Below, piece after piece: positions 18,563-26,528 of a stretch of DNA of 64,000 nt. Origin of the DNA: Lysobacter niastensis. GTDB taxonomy: Bacteria; Pseudomonadota; Gammaproteobacteria; Xanthomonadales; Xanthomonadaceae. The notes under the pieces are model-generated. The model ran no database searches. It had not been told where the DNA came from and saw only the letters and a list, made by a program, of their open reading frames with translations. Where the stretch lies: the NCBI RefSeq assembly GCF_015453285.1, contig NZ_JADLZT010000001.1, positions 186,001 to 250,000 on the forward strand, given 5' to 3'. Each line of letters begins with the position of its first letter. Within the stretch, counting starts at the first letter, position 1. The position numbers and the translations under genes were made by a program.

Positions 18563-18792
18563 GGCTACGGCGCGCGCGAGCGCGTCGGGAATGCGAGGGA
18601 AGGGCGCCATTATACGGGCAGTGGCGCCCGGGGCCGTCCTGATGGCCGGCATCGCGGTGAGCCGGCAGGCCTTGGACGGGCCAGGCGAAAGTGTGCCGGG
18701 CTCCGCAATTTCGTGAATCCGCTCCCCGGACGGCCTAAAGACCGGCCTGGAGCCGCCGCTACTTCCTCCGGAACCCGTTTTTGGAGGCAGTC

Positions 18793-19866
18793 GTGCGCAT
18801 AGTGATCGTGGGCGAGGGAAGCAACCGGACCATCGAGTTGGACCGGGCACTGGCGGATTTCGACATGGAGGTGTCCTGGCTTGGCCCCGATGAGGCCGTG
18901 GCCCTGGCATCGGATCTGACCGTCCATGCCTTCGTGGTCGGGATGCGGGTCGGCGTACTGCACGGGCCCGCGCTGCTGGCCGAACTGGGGGCCAAGCACC
19001 CGGAGGCCGTCCGCATCCTGCTGCTCGATCCGGAGCAGGACCCCGGCGCGATGCTGGGTCTGGATTGTGCGCACCGCCTGCTGCCGCGGCCCATGGACGC
19101 AGGCGAGCTGATCGAGGCCGTCGAAAGCGTGGCCGACCTGCGCGGGCTGCTCGGCAGCAGCGAGATGAAGCAGGCGATTGGCCGCGTCGGCGCGCTGCCG
19201 CCTCCGCCGCGGCTGTACATCGAGCTGACCCGCCTGCTGCGCAACCCCGACGCCAGCAACTCGGCCATCGCCGGCATGCTGTCGCAGGATCCGGGCATTG
19301 CCGCCAAGGTGCTGCGCCTGTGCAACTCGGCGTACTTCTCCGGTGGCCGCGAGATCGCCGACATGCGCGCGGCGGTGACCCGCCTCGGCCATCAGGCGCT
19401 GCGCCGCCTGGTGCTGACCAGCGAGACCTTCGGCACGTTGCAGCCGGTAGGTGGCCTCGACCGCGAGGCGATGCAGGATCGCGCGCTGCGCACGTCGCGC
19501 CTGGCCGGCAAGCTGCTCGGCGGACCCAGCGCGGAAATGGCGTCCACCGCGGGCCTGCTCGCCGAAGTCGGGCTGCTGCTGCCCGGCCTGAAGCCCGGAT
19601 CCGAGGACGGTCCGCACTACGCGGAAGCCGGTGCCTACCTGCTCGGGTTGTGGGGCCTGCCGATGCCGATCGTCGAGGGCGTGGCCTACCACCATCGCCC
19701 GACGAGCCTCCGCGCGAGCGGGTTCTGGGTGGCCGGTGCGGTGCACGTCGCCTCGGCGCTGGTCGGCGAACGGCCGGTCGACGAGGACTACCTGCGCTCC
19801 GTGGGACAACTCGACAAGCTGCCGCTGTGGCGCTCGCAGGCCGAGCCGTCACTGCAGGCGGCGTAA
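18793..19866 (+). CDS. HDOD-domain protein with degenerate receiver
   Basis: A 357-residue protein. Residues 1-115 resemble a response-regulator receiver ([20 protein letters not shown]), but the acidic pair is absent and the phospho-acceptor position reads AFVVGMRVG, so phosphorylation is unlikely. Residues 135-340 form an HDOD domain ([11 protein letters not shown]-like start at [17 protein letters not shown], then [20 protein letters not shown]), the non-catalytic HD relative that works as an output or scaffold in signalling. The GTG at 18793 is chosen because GGAGGC stands 4-9 bases upstream. A good terminator follows. It is divergent from prfC. Confidence 0.83.
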   Translation: MRIVIVGEGSNRTIELDRALADFDMEVSWLGPDEAVALASDLTVHAFVVGMRVGVLHGPALLAELGAKHPEAVRILLLDPEQDPGAMLGLDCAHRLLPRPMDAGELIEAVESVADLRGLLGSSEMKQAIGRVGALPPPPRLYIELTRLLRNPDASNSAIAGMLSQDPGIAAKVLRLCNSAYFSGGREIADMRAAVTRLGHQALRRLVLTSETFGTLQPVGGLDREAMQDRALRTSRLAGKLLGGPSAEMASTAGLLAEVGLLLPGLKPGSEDGPHYAEAGAYLLGLWGLPMPIVEGVAYHHRPTSLRASGFWVAGAVHVASALVGERPVDEDYLRSVGQLDKLPLWRSQAEPSLQAA

Positions 19867-19886
19867 CGCTTCATCGTGATTCCCAA

Positions 19887-19920
19887 CCCTCTCACGCGCG
19901 AGCGGGGAGGGATTTTCTTT
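19887..19920 (+). terminator. Intrinsic terminator after the HDOD gene
   Basis: CCCTCTC (19887-19893) pairs with GGGAGGG (19905-19911) with one G-U pair, followed by ATTTTCTTT. It lies 20 bases after the stop and just before the convergent M23 peptidase gene. Confidence 0.75.
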
Positions 19921-19933
19921 GGGAGCCTGAGCC

Positions 19934-20875
19934 TTACGGCGATCCGCTGGCGATGCGCAGCGGGCCACTGGGCCCGCGCATGCGGAACGGAATCGACTCC
20001 AGCCGCATGCCACGGTTTACCTGCACGGCGAAATGCAGGTGCGGGCCCGTGGTGAAGCCGGTGTTGCCGGACAGTCCGATCTGCTGTCCCGCGCGCACGC
20101 GCTGGCCGACGCGCGCCATCACGCCCTCGCTGCGCAGGTGCGCATACAGCGCCATCGTGCCGTCGTCGTGCAGGATGCGCACGAAGTTGGCACGCCCGCC
20201 GTAGCGCTCGCGGTTGAGGCCGGCCTTGTCGAAGTCGGACTCGACCTGCATCACCACGCCATCGCGCGCTGCGACGACCGGCGTGCCGACGTCGGCGGCG
20301 AAGTCCACCGCGTAGCGATTCTGCGAGTCGGTGTGGCTGAACTGTCCGCCGTAGCCCTGGTCGATGCGGAACTCGTCCTGGCGCAGCGGCAACAGGTACT
20401 CGATGTCTCCGGGCCGGGCGTTGGGATCGCCGGGCAGGCTGTCCATGCGCAGTTCAAAATCTCCGCCGCGCCCCGGGTCGGCGGCGCTCAGCACGGCGAC
20501 GAGCGCGCTGCTGCGCGGCGGTACCATCGCGCGCGCCGGCAGTGGCGGATCGCCGACGATGTTGTTGCTGCGGCTGAAGCTCACCAGCACCTCGATCGGA
20601 CCCGCCAGCGTGTTGTCCGCAAAGGCCAGATAGCGGCCGCCATCGCTTTCCACGCGCAGCCGTGCGATCGCACTGGGCTCGGCCTGGACCCGGATTTCCT
20701 TGACCGAACCCTCACGCGCGGCTGCGGTCTGGTTGGCGTTCGGCGCGCTGTCGCCGTAATGGGTCACGCCGTTCTTGTCGGTCCAGCGATAGACCTTGGC
20801 GGCATCGGCCACGGCGGCACTGCCCGCCAGGGCAAAAGCGCATGCGGCGATCGACAGGGTGCGCGGCACGTTCAT
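19934..20875 (-). CDS. Secreted M23 peptidase with DUF4124 domain
   Basis: A 313-residue exported protein. The signal peptide (LSIAACAFALAGSAAVADA) is followed by a DUF4124 segment (KVYRWTDKNGVTHYGD), a middle linker of about 110 residues, and a C-terminal LytM/M23 domain. The zinc site is readable as NRYAVDFAADVGTPVVAARDG (the usual H of HxxxD is replaced by N/R-Y-A-V-D, with D conserved) and HLHFAVQVN; the LYAHL motif is intact. It probably cleaves or binds peptidoglycan cross-links in the periplasm. The gene follows the phytase-like gene by 43 bases on the same strand, so they may be co-transcribed. Confidence 0.83.
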   Translation of the reverse strand: MNVPRTLSIAACAFALAGSAAVADAAKVYRWTDKNGVTHYGDSAPNANQTAAAREGSVKEIRVQAEPSAIARLRVESDGGRYLAFADNTLAGPIEVLVSFSRSNNIVGDPPLPARAMVPPRSSALVAVLSAADPGRGGDFELRMDSLPGDPNARPGDIEYLLPLRQDEFRIDQGYGGQFSHTDSQNRYAVDFAADVGTPVVAARDGVVMQVESDFDKAGLNRERYGGRANFVRILHDDGTMALYAHLRSEGVMARVGQRVRAGQQIGLSGNTGFTTGPHLHFAVQVNRGMRLESIPFRMRGPSGPLRIASGSP

Positions 20876-20918
20876 CGGGAGCCGGCCGGAGCCGGGACTG
20901 GACGCGGAGGTGTCTAGC

Positions 20919-22019
20919 CTACTGCGTGCAGTCCTGTTCGAGCGAGAGGGCCTTGGCGACGTCGCGCAGGTCGAAGGCGCTGACCGATTTGTCGTCGTGC
21001 ACCGCGAACAGCGCGCCACCGGGGAAGCTCGGGGTGGCAGCCGCATGCAGCGCCACGCCGTCGGTGTGCGCGGTGACCTTGCCTTCGAAGCTGCCCTTTG
21101 GCTGCAGCGTCACGCGGTCGAACAGGTGGAAGATCGTCAGCGGCGCGAGCTGGTCGACCGCGATCCAGTAACCGCCGCCGTCCGGGCAGGTCCACAGCGC
21201 CACGCCCTCGGCCTCGGCACCGAAGCTGTCCTGCGGCAGGCTGCGGCCGGTGTACTTGCCGCTGAAGGTGTACTCGCGCAGCGTCGACAGGTGGCGGCGG
21301 TCCTCGTCGGCGACCAGCATGCGGTCGTTGGTCGGGTCGCCGGAGATCGATTCGACCATGCGCAGCGCGCTTTCCTCGCTGGTGTCGCCGAACGAACCGC
21401 CGTAGTTCGCGCGCAGGCGGCCCGCCTGGTCGAACTGCACGCGATAGCGGCGCACGCGCTGGTCGAGTTCGGCGAACGGCGGAACCTGGTCGAATTTCTT
21501 GCCGTACATGAAGCTGTCGGTGATGTACGCCTCCAGTTCGCCCGGCTCGGTCTCGGTCAGCCAGATGCCGTAAGGACTGCGCAGTTCGGCATCGCCGAAG
21601 CTGCCGACCGGCTTGAACGACGGCAGCGACAGCACCTGCACACGGTGGTTGTCGCGCTCGACCACGAACAGCATGTCGCCGAACACGGCCACGCCATTGG
21701 GCCGGTCGAACTGGCCCAGGGCCGCGCCCTCGGAACCGATCTCGCGCAGGCGCTCGCCGCTGTCGGCGTCGAAGACCACCAGCCGGTGCGTCGATTTGGC
21801 CGAGGCGATCAGCCAGGTGCGGCCATCCTCGGTCGGCCAGGTCGCCAGCGAGTCCAGCTCGTCCTGCGGCGTTTCCGCGGAAACGTAGCGCTCGGCGACG
21901 GTGGTCACCTCCGGCGCGGTTTGCGGGGCCGGCGACGGCGTGGCGGTGCGGGGGGCGGTGGCGGTACAGGCGGTCAGCAGCAGTGCCGCTGCGAGCGCGG
22001 TCGGGAGCAGTTTCGTCAT
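20919..22019 (-). CDS. Beta-propeller phytase-like lipoprotein
   Basis: A 366-residue lipoprotein: the signal peptide ends LLLTAC, a lipobox. The mature protein reads as a propeller of the 3-phytase (BPP) family: a first blade with TWLIASAKSTHRLVVFDADSG, RPNGVAVFGDMLFVVERDNHR, a MLVADEDRRH segment, EAEGVALWTCPDGGGYWIAVDQ and the late HTDGVALHAA. In known enzymes these segments carry acidic residues that bind calcium and phytate. Several acidic positions are present, but I cannot confirm the whole site, so phytase or a related phosphoesterase/phosphate-scavenging role is an inference. It is divergent from the met operon leader. Confidence 0.75.
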   Translation of the reverse strand: MTKLLPTALAAALLLTACTATAPRTATPSPAPQTAPEVTTVAERYVSAETPQDELDSLATWPTEDGRTWLIASAKSTHRLVVFDADSGERLREIGSEGAALGQFDRPNGVAVFGDMLFVVERDNHRVQVLSLPSFKPVGSFGDAELRSPYGIWLTETEPGELEAYITDSFMYGKKFDQVPPFAELDQRVRRYRVQFDQAGRLRANYGGSFGDTSEESALRMVESISGDPTNDRMLVADEDRRHLSTLREYTFSGKYTGRSLPQDSFGAEAEGVALWTCPDGGGYWIAVDQLAPLTIFHLFDRVTLQPKGSFEGKVTAHTDGVALHAAATPSFPGGALFAVHDDKSVSAFDLRDVAKALSLEQDCTQ

Positions 22020-22156
22020 GCGCGAAGTGTATTCGCGAACCCTGAACGCGTGCGATGCCTTCCCGGTCGGCTGGCTCGGCTCCGGGCGGGGCGCTTATGA
22101 CAAATCTTTCTATGCGGATAAAGCGATTGACAGGCCGCCGGGGCGGCAGGCAGACT

Positions 22157-22301
22157 GCGGCCATCCATCGAGACCGGCAGAGGGACAGGCCCTTTGAAGC
22201 CGGGGCAACCCAATCCGATGCAGCCCTGCTGCGCGGGTGAAGGTGCCAATTCCTGCGACAGGTCGCGCCCTACACAGGCACGCCGGTCGAAAGATGGTTG
22301 C
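22157..22301 (+). promoter_or_regulatory. SAM-I (S-box) riboswitch of the met operon
   Basis: The leader has the conserved S-box core in order: AGAGGGACAGGCCC (22179-22192) with TGAA after it, GGCAACC (22204-22210), GGTGCCAATTCCTGC (22242-22256) and GAAAGATGG (22289-22297). P1 can form between GCGGCCATC (22157-22165) and GATGGTTGC (22293-22301) with two G-U pairs, and P2 between CCGGC (22174-22178) and GCCGG (22199-22203). Such aptamers bind S-adenosylmethionine and shut down methionine synthesis genes. It lies 72 bases before the metX start. The stretch after it has a GCGCAC/GTGCGC hairpin (22305-22326) but no T run, which fits control of translation rather than termination. Confidence 0.9.
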
Positions 22302-22373
22302 GAAGCGCACTCCCACGCGGGTGCGCCTTGGCGACTCGCAGGCTCGATGGCCCCGTCACTTCGGATGCCCGCC

Positions 22374-23447
22374 ATGAGTCTTGCCCCAGCCGCTCTCCAC
22401 GAACACCCAACCGCCAGCGACCGCGCCGTCGTCGATTTCCACGTCGCCGCGCCCCTTGATCCGGCACAGGCCGTTTTCGCCCGTCGAGGCGAATGCACGG
22501 TGGAGCTGGACCTGCGCCATGCCGGCCGCCGCGACGTGGTGCTTCGTTACGAAATCCTGGGCGACCCGGCGCTGCCCGCGGTGTTCGTGGCTGGCGGCAT
22601 CTCCGCGCACCGGCACGCCGCCGCGAGCGCAACATTTCCGCAGGAAGGCTGGTGGCCGCAGCAGACCGGCATCGGCCGCGTGCTCGATCCGCGCCACTAC
22701 TGCGTGATCGGGTTTGACTGGCTCGGCGCCGACGGCGCAATCGACGCGCCGATCGATCCCGCCGACCAGGCCGATGCGGTGGCCGCCGTCCTCGACCAGC
22801 TCGGCATCGCCCGCGTGGAAGCGTTCATCGGCTGCTCCTACGGTGCGATGGTCGGCCTGCAGTTCGCCGCGCGTCACGCCGCCCGGTTGGGCCAGTTGGT
22901 GGCGATCAGCGGCGTGCATCGCGCGCATCCGTATGCCAGCGCGTGGCGCGCGCTTCAGCGGCGCGCCGTTGCACTCGGCGCGCTGCAGTGCGACGAAACC
23001 CATGGCCTCGCGCTGGCTCGCCAGCTGGCAATCCTGAGCTACCGCACGCCCGAGGAGTTCGCCGAGCGCTTCGATGCCGCCCACGTCAGTGACGGGCGCG
23101 TCCGCGTCGGCGCCGAGGACTACCTCGACCATTGCGGCGCGAAGTACGTCGAGCGCACGTCGCCCACCGCCTACCTGCGCCTGTCTGAATCGATCGACCT
23201 GCAGCAGGTCGACCCCGGCCTGATCCGCTTGCCGGTCACCGTCGTCGCCATCGTCGAGGACCGGCTCGTGCCGGTGTCCGATGCTTACGACCTGGTTGAG
23301 CGACTGCGTGGCGAGACCCGGCTGCGCGTGCTTCGCTCGCTGTACGGACATGATGCCTTCTTGAAGGAAGAAAGCGCGGTCGCCGCGATCCTGCGCGAGG
23401 TGCTCGACGACGCCGCATTCGCAGGCTGCACGGAGGTGGCGGCATGA
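22374..23447 (+). CDS. metX: MetX-type homoserine O-acyltransferase
   Basis: A 357-residue alpha/beta-hydrolase-fold homoserine O-acyltransferase, first step from homoserine to methionine. The nucleophile elbow is GCSYGAMVGLQ, with a distal Asp in IVEDRLVPVSD and His in LYGHDAFLKE, the MetX catalytic triad order. Xanthomonad MetX enzymes often use succinyl-CoA (MetXS); I cannot decide acetyl or succinyl by eye. The start is uncertain: ATG at 22374 (MSLAPAAL) is taken, but in-frame ATGs at 22347 and 22365 exist. A SAM-I riboswitch precedes it, and its stop overlaps the metB start by four bases (ATGA). Confidence 0.9.
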   Translation: MSLAPAALHEHPTASDRAVVDFHVAAPLDPAQAVFARRGECTVELDLRHAGRRDVVLRYEILGDPALPAVFVAGGISAHRHAAASATFPQEGWWPQQTGIGRVLDPRHYCVIGFDWLGADGAIDAPIDPADQADAVAAVLDQLGIARVEAFIGCSYGAMVGLQFAARHAARLGQLVAISGVHRAHPYASAWRALQRRAVALGALQCDETHGLALARQLAILSYRTPEEFAERFDAAHVSDGRVRVGAEDYLDHCGAKYVERTSPTAYLRLSESIDLQQVDPGLIRLPVTVVAIVEDRLVPVSDAYDLVERLRGETRLRVLRSLYGHDAFLKEESAVAAILREVLDDAAFAGCTEVAA

Positions 23448-24634
23448 GCACGCGCAACCGCTGTACCGCCGCCGTGCGCGCCGGCATCGATCGCGACGTG
23501 GCCTACGGCGCGGTTACGCCGCCGATCGTCCTGTCGTCCAACTTCAGCTTCGCCGGGTTCAACGAGAAGCGCCGTTACGACTACACGCGCAGCGGCAATC
23601 CCACGCGCGACCTGCTCGCCGAGGCGCTGGCCGAACTCGAGGGCGGCGCCGGCGCAGTCGTCACCGCCACCGGCATGGGCGCGATCACGCTGCTGCTGCA
23701 CGCCCTGCTCAAGCCCGGCGACCGCCTGGTCGTGCCGCACGATGGCTATGGCGGCAGCTGGCGCCTGTTCAACGCATTGGCGAAGAAGGGCGCGTTCGAA
23801 CTGATCACCGCCGACCTCACCGATCCGCGCGCGCTGACCGAGGCGCTGGCCTCCGGCCCGGCCGTGGTCTGGATCGAGACACCGTCCAATCCGCTGCTGC
23901 GCATCACCGATCTGCGCTTCGTCATCGAGGCCGCGCAGGCGCTGGGCGCGCTCACCGTCGTCGACAACACCTTCCTGTCGCCGGCGCTGCAGCAGCCCAT
24001 CGCGTTTGGCGCAGATTTCGTCCTCCATTCCACCACCAAGTACATCAACGGCCACAGCGATGTCGTCGGCGGTGCCGTGGTCGCGCGCGATGCCGCGCAG
24101 CACGAGCATCTGGTGTGGTGGGCGAACGCGCTCGGACTGACCGGATCGCCGTTCGACAGCTTCCTGACGCTGCGCGGCCTGCGCACGCTCGATGCGCGCC
24201 TGCGCGTGCACCAGGAGAACACGCAGGCACTGGTGGCCCTGCTCGATGCGCATCCGGCGGTGCGCACCGTGCATTACCCGGGACTGGAGTCGCATCCGGG
24301 CCACGCGCTGGCAGCGCGCCAGCAGTTCGGCTTCGGCGCGATGCTCAGCGTCGAGATCGAAGGAGGCGAGCCTGCCGTACGTGCGTTCCTCGACGGGCTG
24401 GAGTGCTTCACGCTGGCCGAATCGCTGGGCGGCGTGGAAAGCCTGATCGCTCATCCGGCCACGATGACGCACGCAGCGATGTCGGCCGAAGCGCGCGCTG
24501 CCGCCGGCATCGGCGACGGGTTGCTGCGGCTGTCGGTCGGCATCGAGCACGCCGATGACCTGGTCGCCGATATCGAGGCGGCACTGGAACGCGCAGCGCA
24601 GGCGATCGCGTCGCCGGAACGGGCGAAACGGTGA
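23444..24634 (+). CDS. metB: Cystathionine gamma-synthase-type PLP enzyme
   Basis: A 396-residue Cys/Met-metabolism PLP enzyme that replaces the acyl group of O-acyl-homoserine with cysteine (or sulfide). Signatures: YDYTRSGNPTRDLLAEALAELEG (PLP and substrate loop), TATGMGAI, VVDNTFLSPALQQPIAFGAD, and the PLP lysine in HSTTKYINGHSDVVGG. The C-terminal domain ends with the ESLIAHPATMTHA and LRLSVGIEHADDL motifs of the family. Whether it acts as MetB or as a sulfhydrylase (MetZ/MetY) cannot be settled here. It overlaps metX by ATGA upstream and the homoserine dehydrogenase by GTGA downstream, so it is translationally coupled to both. Confidence 0.92.
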   Translation: MSTRNRCTAAVRAGIDRDVAYGAVTPPIVLSSNFSFAGFNEKRRYDYTRSGNPTRDLLAEALAELEGGAGAVVTATGMGAITLLLHALLKPGDRLVVPHDGYGGSWRLFNALAKKGAFELITADLTDPRALTEALASGPAVVWIETPSNPLLRITDLRFVIEAAQALGALTVVDNTFLSPALQQPIAFGADFVLHSTTKYINGHSDVVGGAVVARDAAQHEHLVWWANALGLTGSPFDSFLTLRGLRTLDARLRVHQENTQALVALLDAHPAVRTVHYPGLESHPGHALAARQQFGFGAMLSVEIEGGEPAVRAFLDGLECFTLAESLGGVESLIAHPATMTHAAMSAEARAAAGIGDGLLRLSVGIEHADDLVADIEAALERAAQAIASPERAKR

Positions 24635-25731
24635 GTCGCGCCGTGAGTGCCATCGGGCTGGCGCCGCACGCGCCACCCGCCGTTGCACGCGTGGCGCTGC
24701 TCGGCACCGGCACGGTCGGCAGCGCGGTGCTCGCGCGCCTGGCGTCGTGGCATGGCACGACGCAGGCGGGACGGCTGTCGCTGGTGCACGTGGCCAACAC
24801 GCGCCAGTCCGCCAGCGACCGCGCCGGGCTGCTGCCCGGCGACGCGGTCCAGCGGCTCGCGCTGGCGCCGCAACACAGCGCACTTGAGCAGGTCGAGGCT
24901 GCGTTGGGCAACGAAGGCGCCCGCATCGTCATCGACGCCACCGCGAGCGAAGCGGTGGCAGACCGGCATGCGCATTGGCTGGCCCGCGGCCTCCATGTTG
25001 TCACCGCCTGCAAGATCGGGCAGGGCACGTCGTTGTCGCGCTGGCGTGCGATCCGCGCCGCGACGCTTGCCGGCGACACGCGCTACGGCGACAGCGCAAC
25101 GGTAGGTGCCGGCCTGCCGCTGCTGCGCTCACTCCGAGAACTCCAGTCCGGGGGCGATCGCATCCATGCCATCGCCGGCGTCCTGTCCGGTTCGCTGGCG
25201 TGGCTGTTCAACCAATACGACGGCATGCGCCCGTTCTCGGCGCTGGTGCGGCAAGCGCGCGACGCCGGCTACACCGAGCCCGATCCGCGCGATGACCTGT
25301 CCGGCGAGGATGTGCGCAGGAAGCTGCTGATCCTGGCGCGTTCGGCCGGTGTCGAGCTGGATGCAGGCGACGTTGAAGTCACCTCGCTGGTGCCGCCGGA
25401 GCTGGCGATCCTCTCCCGCGACTCGCTCGATGGCGCCTTGCCGGCGCTCGATGCGCCACTGCGCAGGCGCTTCGCCGAGGCCTACAAGCGTGGCGAACGA
25501 CTGCGTTTCATCGCGCGCCTGCAGGACGGTCGCGCGCGCGTCGGGCTGGAAGCGCTGCCGTTCGATCACCCGCTCGCCGGCGGTGCAGGCACCGATAACC
25601 GGGTCGCGATCTGGTCCGATCGCTATCGCACGCAACCGCTGGTGATCCAGGGGCCCGGTGCAGGCGCGGAAGTCACCGCCGCGGGACTGCTCGACGACGT
25701 TCTGAAGATCTGTCGCGCGACGGACGAATAG
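24631..25731 (+). CDS. hom: Homoserine dehydrogenase (stand-alone)
   Basis: A 366-residue homoserine dehydrogenase making homoserine from aspartate semialdehyde. The NAD(P) loop is VALLGTGTVGSAVLARL near residue 20. The catalytic domain has DSATVGAGLPLLRSLREL, AGVLSGSLAWLF and TEPDPRDDLSGEDVRRKLLILAR, with the conserved catalytic lysine region. There is no N-terminal aspartokinase and no C-terminal ACT domain, so feedback by threonine is not expected from this chain. The GTG start overlaps the metB stop. Placing the homoserine supplier under the same SAM riboswitch links precursor supply to methionine demand. Confidence 0.93.
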   Translation: MSRAVSAIGLAPHAPPAVARVALLGTGTVGSAVLARLASWHGTTQAGRLSLVHVANTRQSASDRAGLLPGDAVQRLALAPQHSALEQVEAALGNEGARIVIDATASEAVADRHAHWLARGLHVVTACKIGQGTSLSRWRAIRAATLAGDTRYGDSATVGAGLPLLRSLRELQSGGDRIHAIAGVLSGSLAWLFNQYDGMRPFSALVRQARDAGYTEPDPRDDLSGEDVRRKLLILARSAGVELDAGDVEVTSLVPPELAILSRDSLDGALPALDAPLRRRFAEAYKRGERLRFIARLQDGRARVGLEALPFDHPLAGGAGTDNRVAIWSDRYRTQPLVIQGPGAGAEVTAAGLLDDVLKICRATDE

Positions 25732-25819
25732 CGGATCCGGGGACCTGCGTGAATGCGGGGAGGCCCCGGCACGGCCGGTCCAGTACTATCCGCAGCTTGA
25801 GTGGCCCGGATCGTGAAAG

Positions 25820-26524
25820 ATGGTTCCGCCGAGTGATTCCGCCAACTTGATGCGTGTCGCGCTGCTCGAGGACGATGCCGTGCTGCGCGAGCGCATCCTG
25901 CTGCCCGGACTGGCCAACTTCGGCTTCGCCGCGGTCGGGCTGGACACGGCGGCCGCGCTGCACGAGCGCCTGAAGTCGGAGCGGTTCGACATCGTCGTGC
26001 TCGATGTCGGGCTGCCGGACGCAGACGGCTTCACGGTCGCGCGCGATATTCGGACTGCGTTCCCGAACATCGGCATCGTCATGCTGACGGGCCGTGGCGA
26101 GACACCCGACCGCGTGCGCGGCCTCAGCCAGGGCGCGGACGCCTATCTCGCCAAGCCGGTGGAAATAGACCTGCTCGCCGCCACGCTGCACAGTCTGGCG
26201 CGTCGCCTGAACGGCACGCCGCCGCCTGTTTCGAAGCGCTGGCAGCTCGACGCCAATGGCTGGTGCCTGGTCTCGCCCAATGGCGGCACCGTGGCGCTGA
26301 CCAAGACCGAGCGCCGCGTGGTCGAACGCCTCACGGCCGCTCCCGGCACAGTGGTGGCCCGCGACGTCCTGATCGCGGCGTTGACCAGCAACGTCTACGA
26401 CTTCGACCCACACCGCCTCGATTCGCTGATCTACCGCTTGCGACGCAAGGTCGCCGATGCCTGCGGAGAACCATTCCCGCTGACCGCGGTACACGGCGAG
26501 GGCTACGTGCTCAACGACCGCTGA
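25820..26524 (+). CDS. OmpR-type response regulator
   Basis: A 234-residue two-component response regulator. The receiver (about residues 11-125) has the acidic pair in LLEDDA, the phospho-acceptor Asp62 in IVVLDVGLPD, Thr in VMLTGRGE and Lys112 in YLAKPVE. A winged-helix DNA-binding domain (about 140-234) has TKTERRVVERLTAAPG and the recognition region HRLDSLIYRLRRKV, ending GEGYVLND. The start could also be the ATG at 25850 (MRVALLEDD). Its stop lies 4 bases from the stop of the histidine kinase on the other strand; they may form a pair despite the convergent layout. Confidence 0.9.
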   Translation: MVPPSDSANLMRVALLEDDAVLRERILLPGLANFGFAAVGLDTAAALHERLKSERFDIVVLDVGLPDADGFTVARDIRTAFPNIGIVMLTGRGETPDRVRGLSQGADAYLAKPVEIDLLAATLHSLARRLNGTPPPVSKRWQLDANGWCLVSPNGGTVALTKTERRVVERLTAAPGTVVARDVLIAALTSNVYDFDPHRLDSLIYRLRRKVADACGEPFPLTAVHGEGYVLNDR

Positions 26525-26528
26525 CCGG

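Noticed and set aside
16952-18802. A 616-codon plus-strand frame antisense to prfC
   Set aside because: prfC is unmistakable on the minus strand; the antisense product shows no domain.
18563-19852. N-terminal extension of prfC by 430 codons on the minus strand
   Set aside because: The extension is Arg/Pro/Ala-rich, overlaps the HDOD gene, and RF3 has its normal start at 18562.
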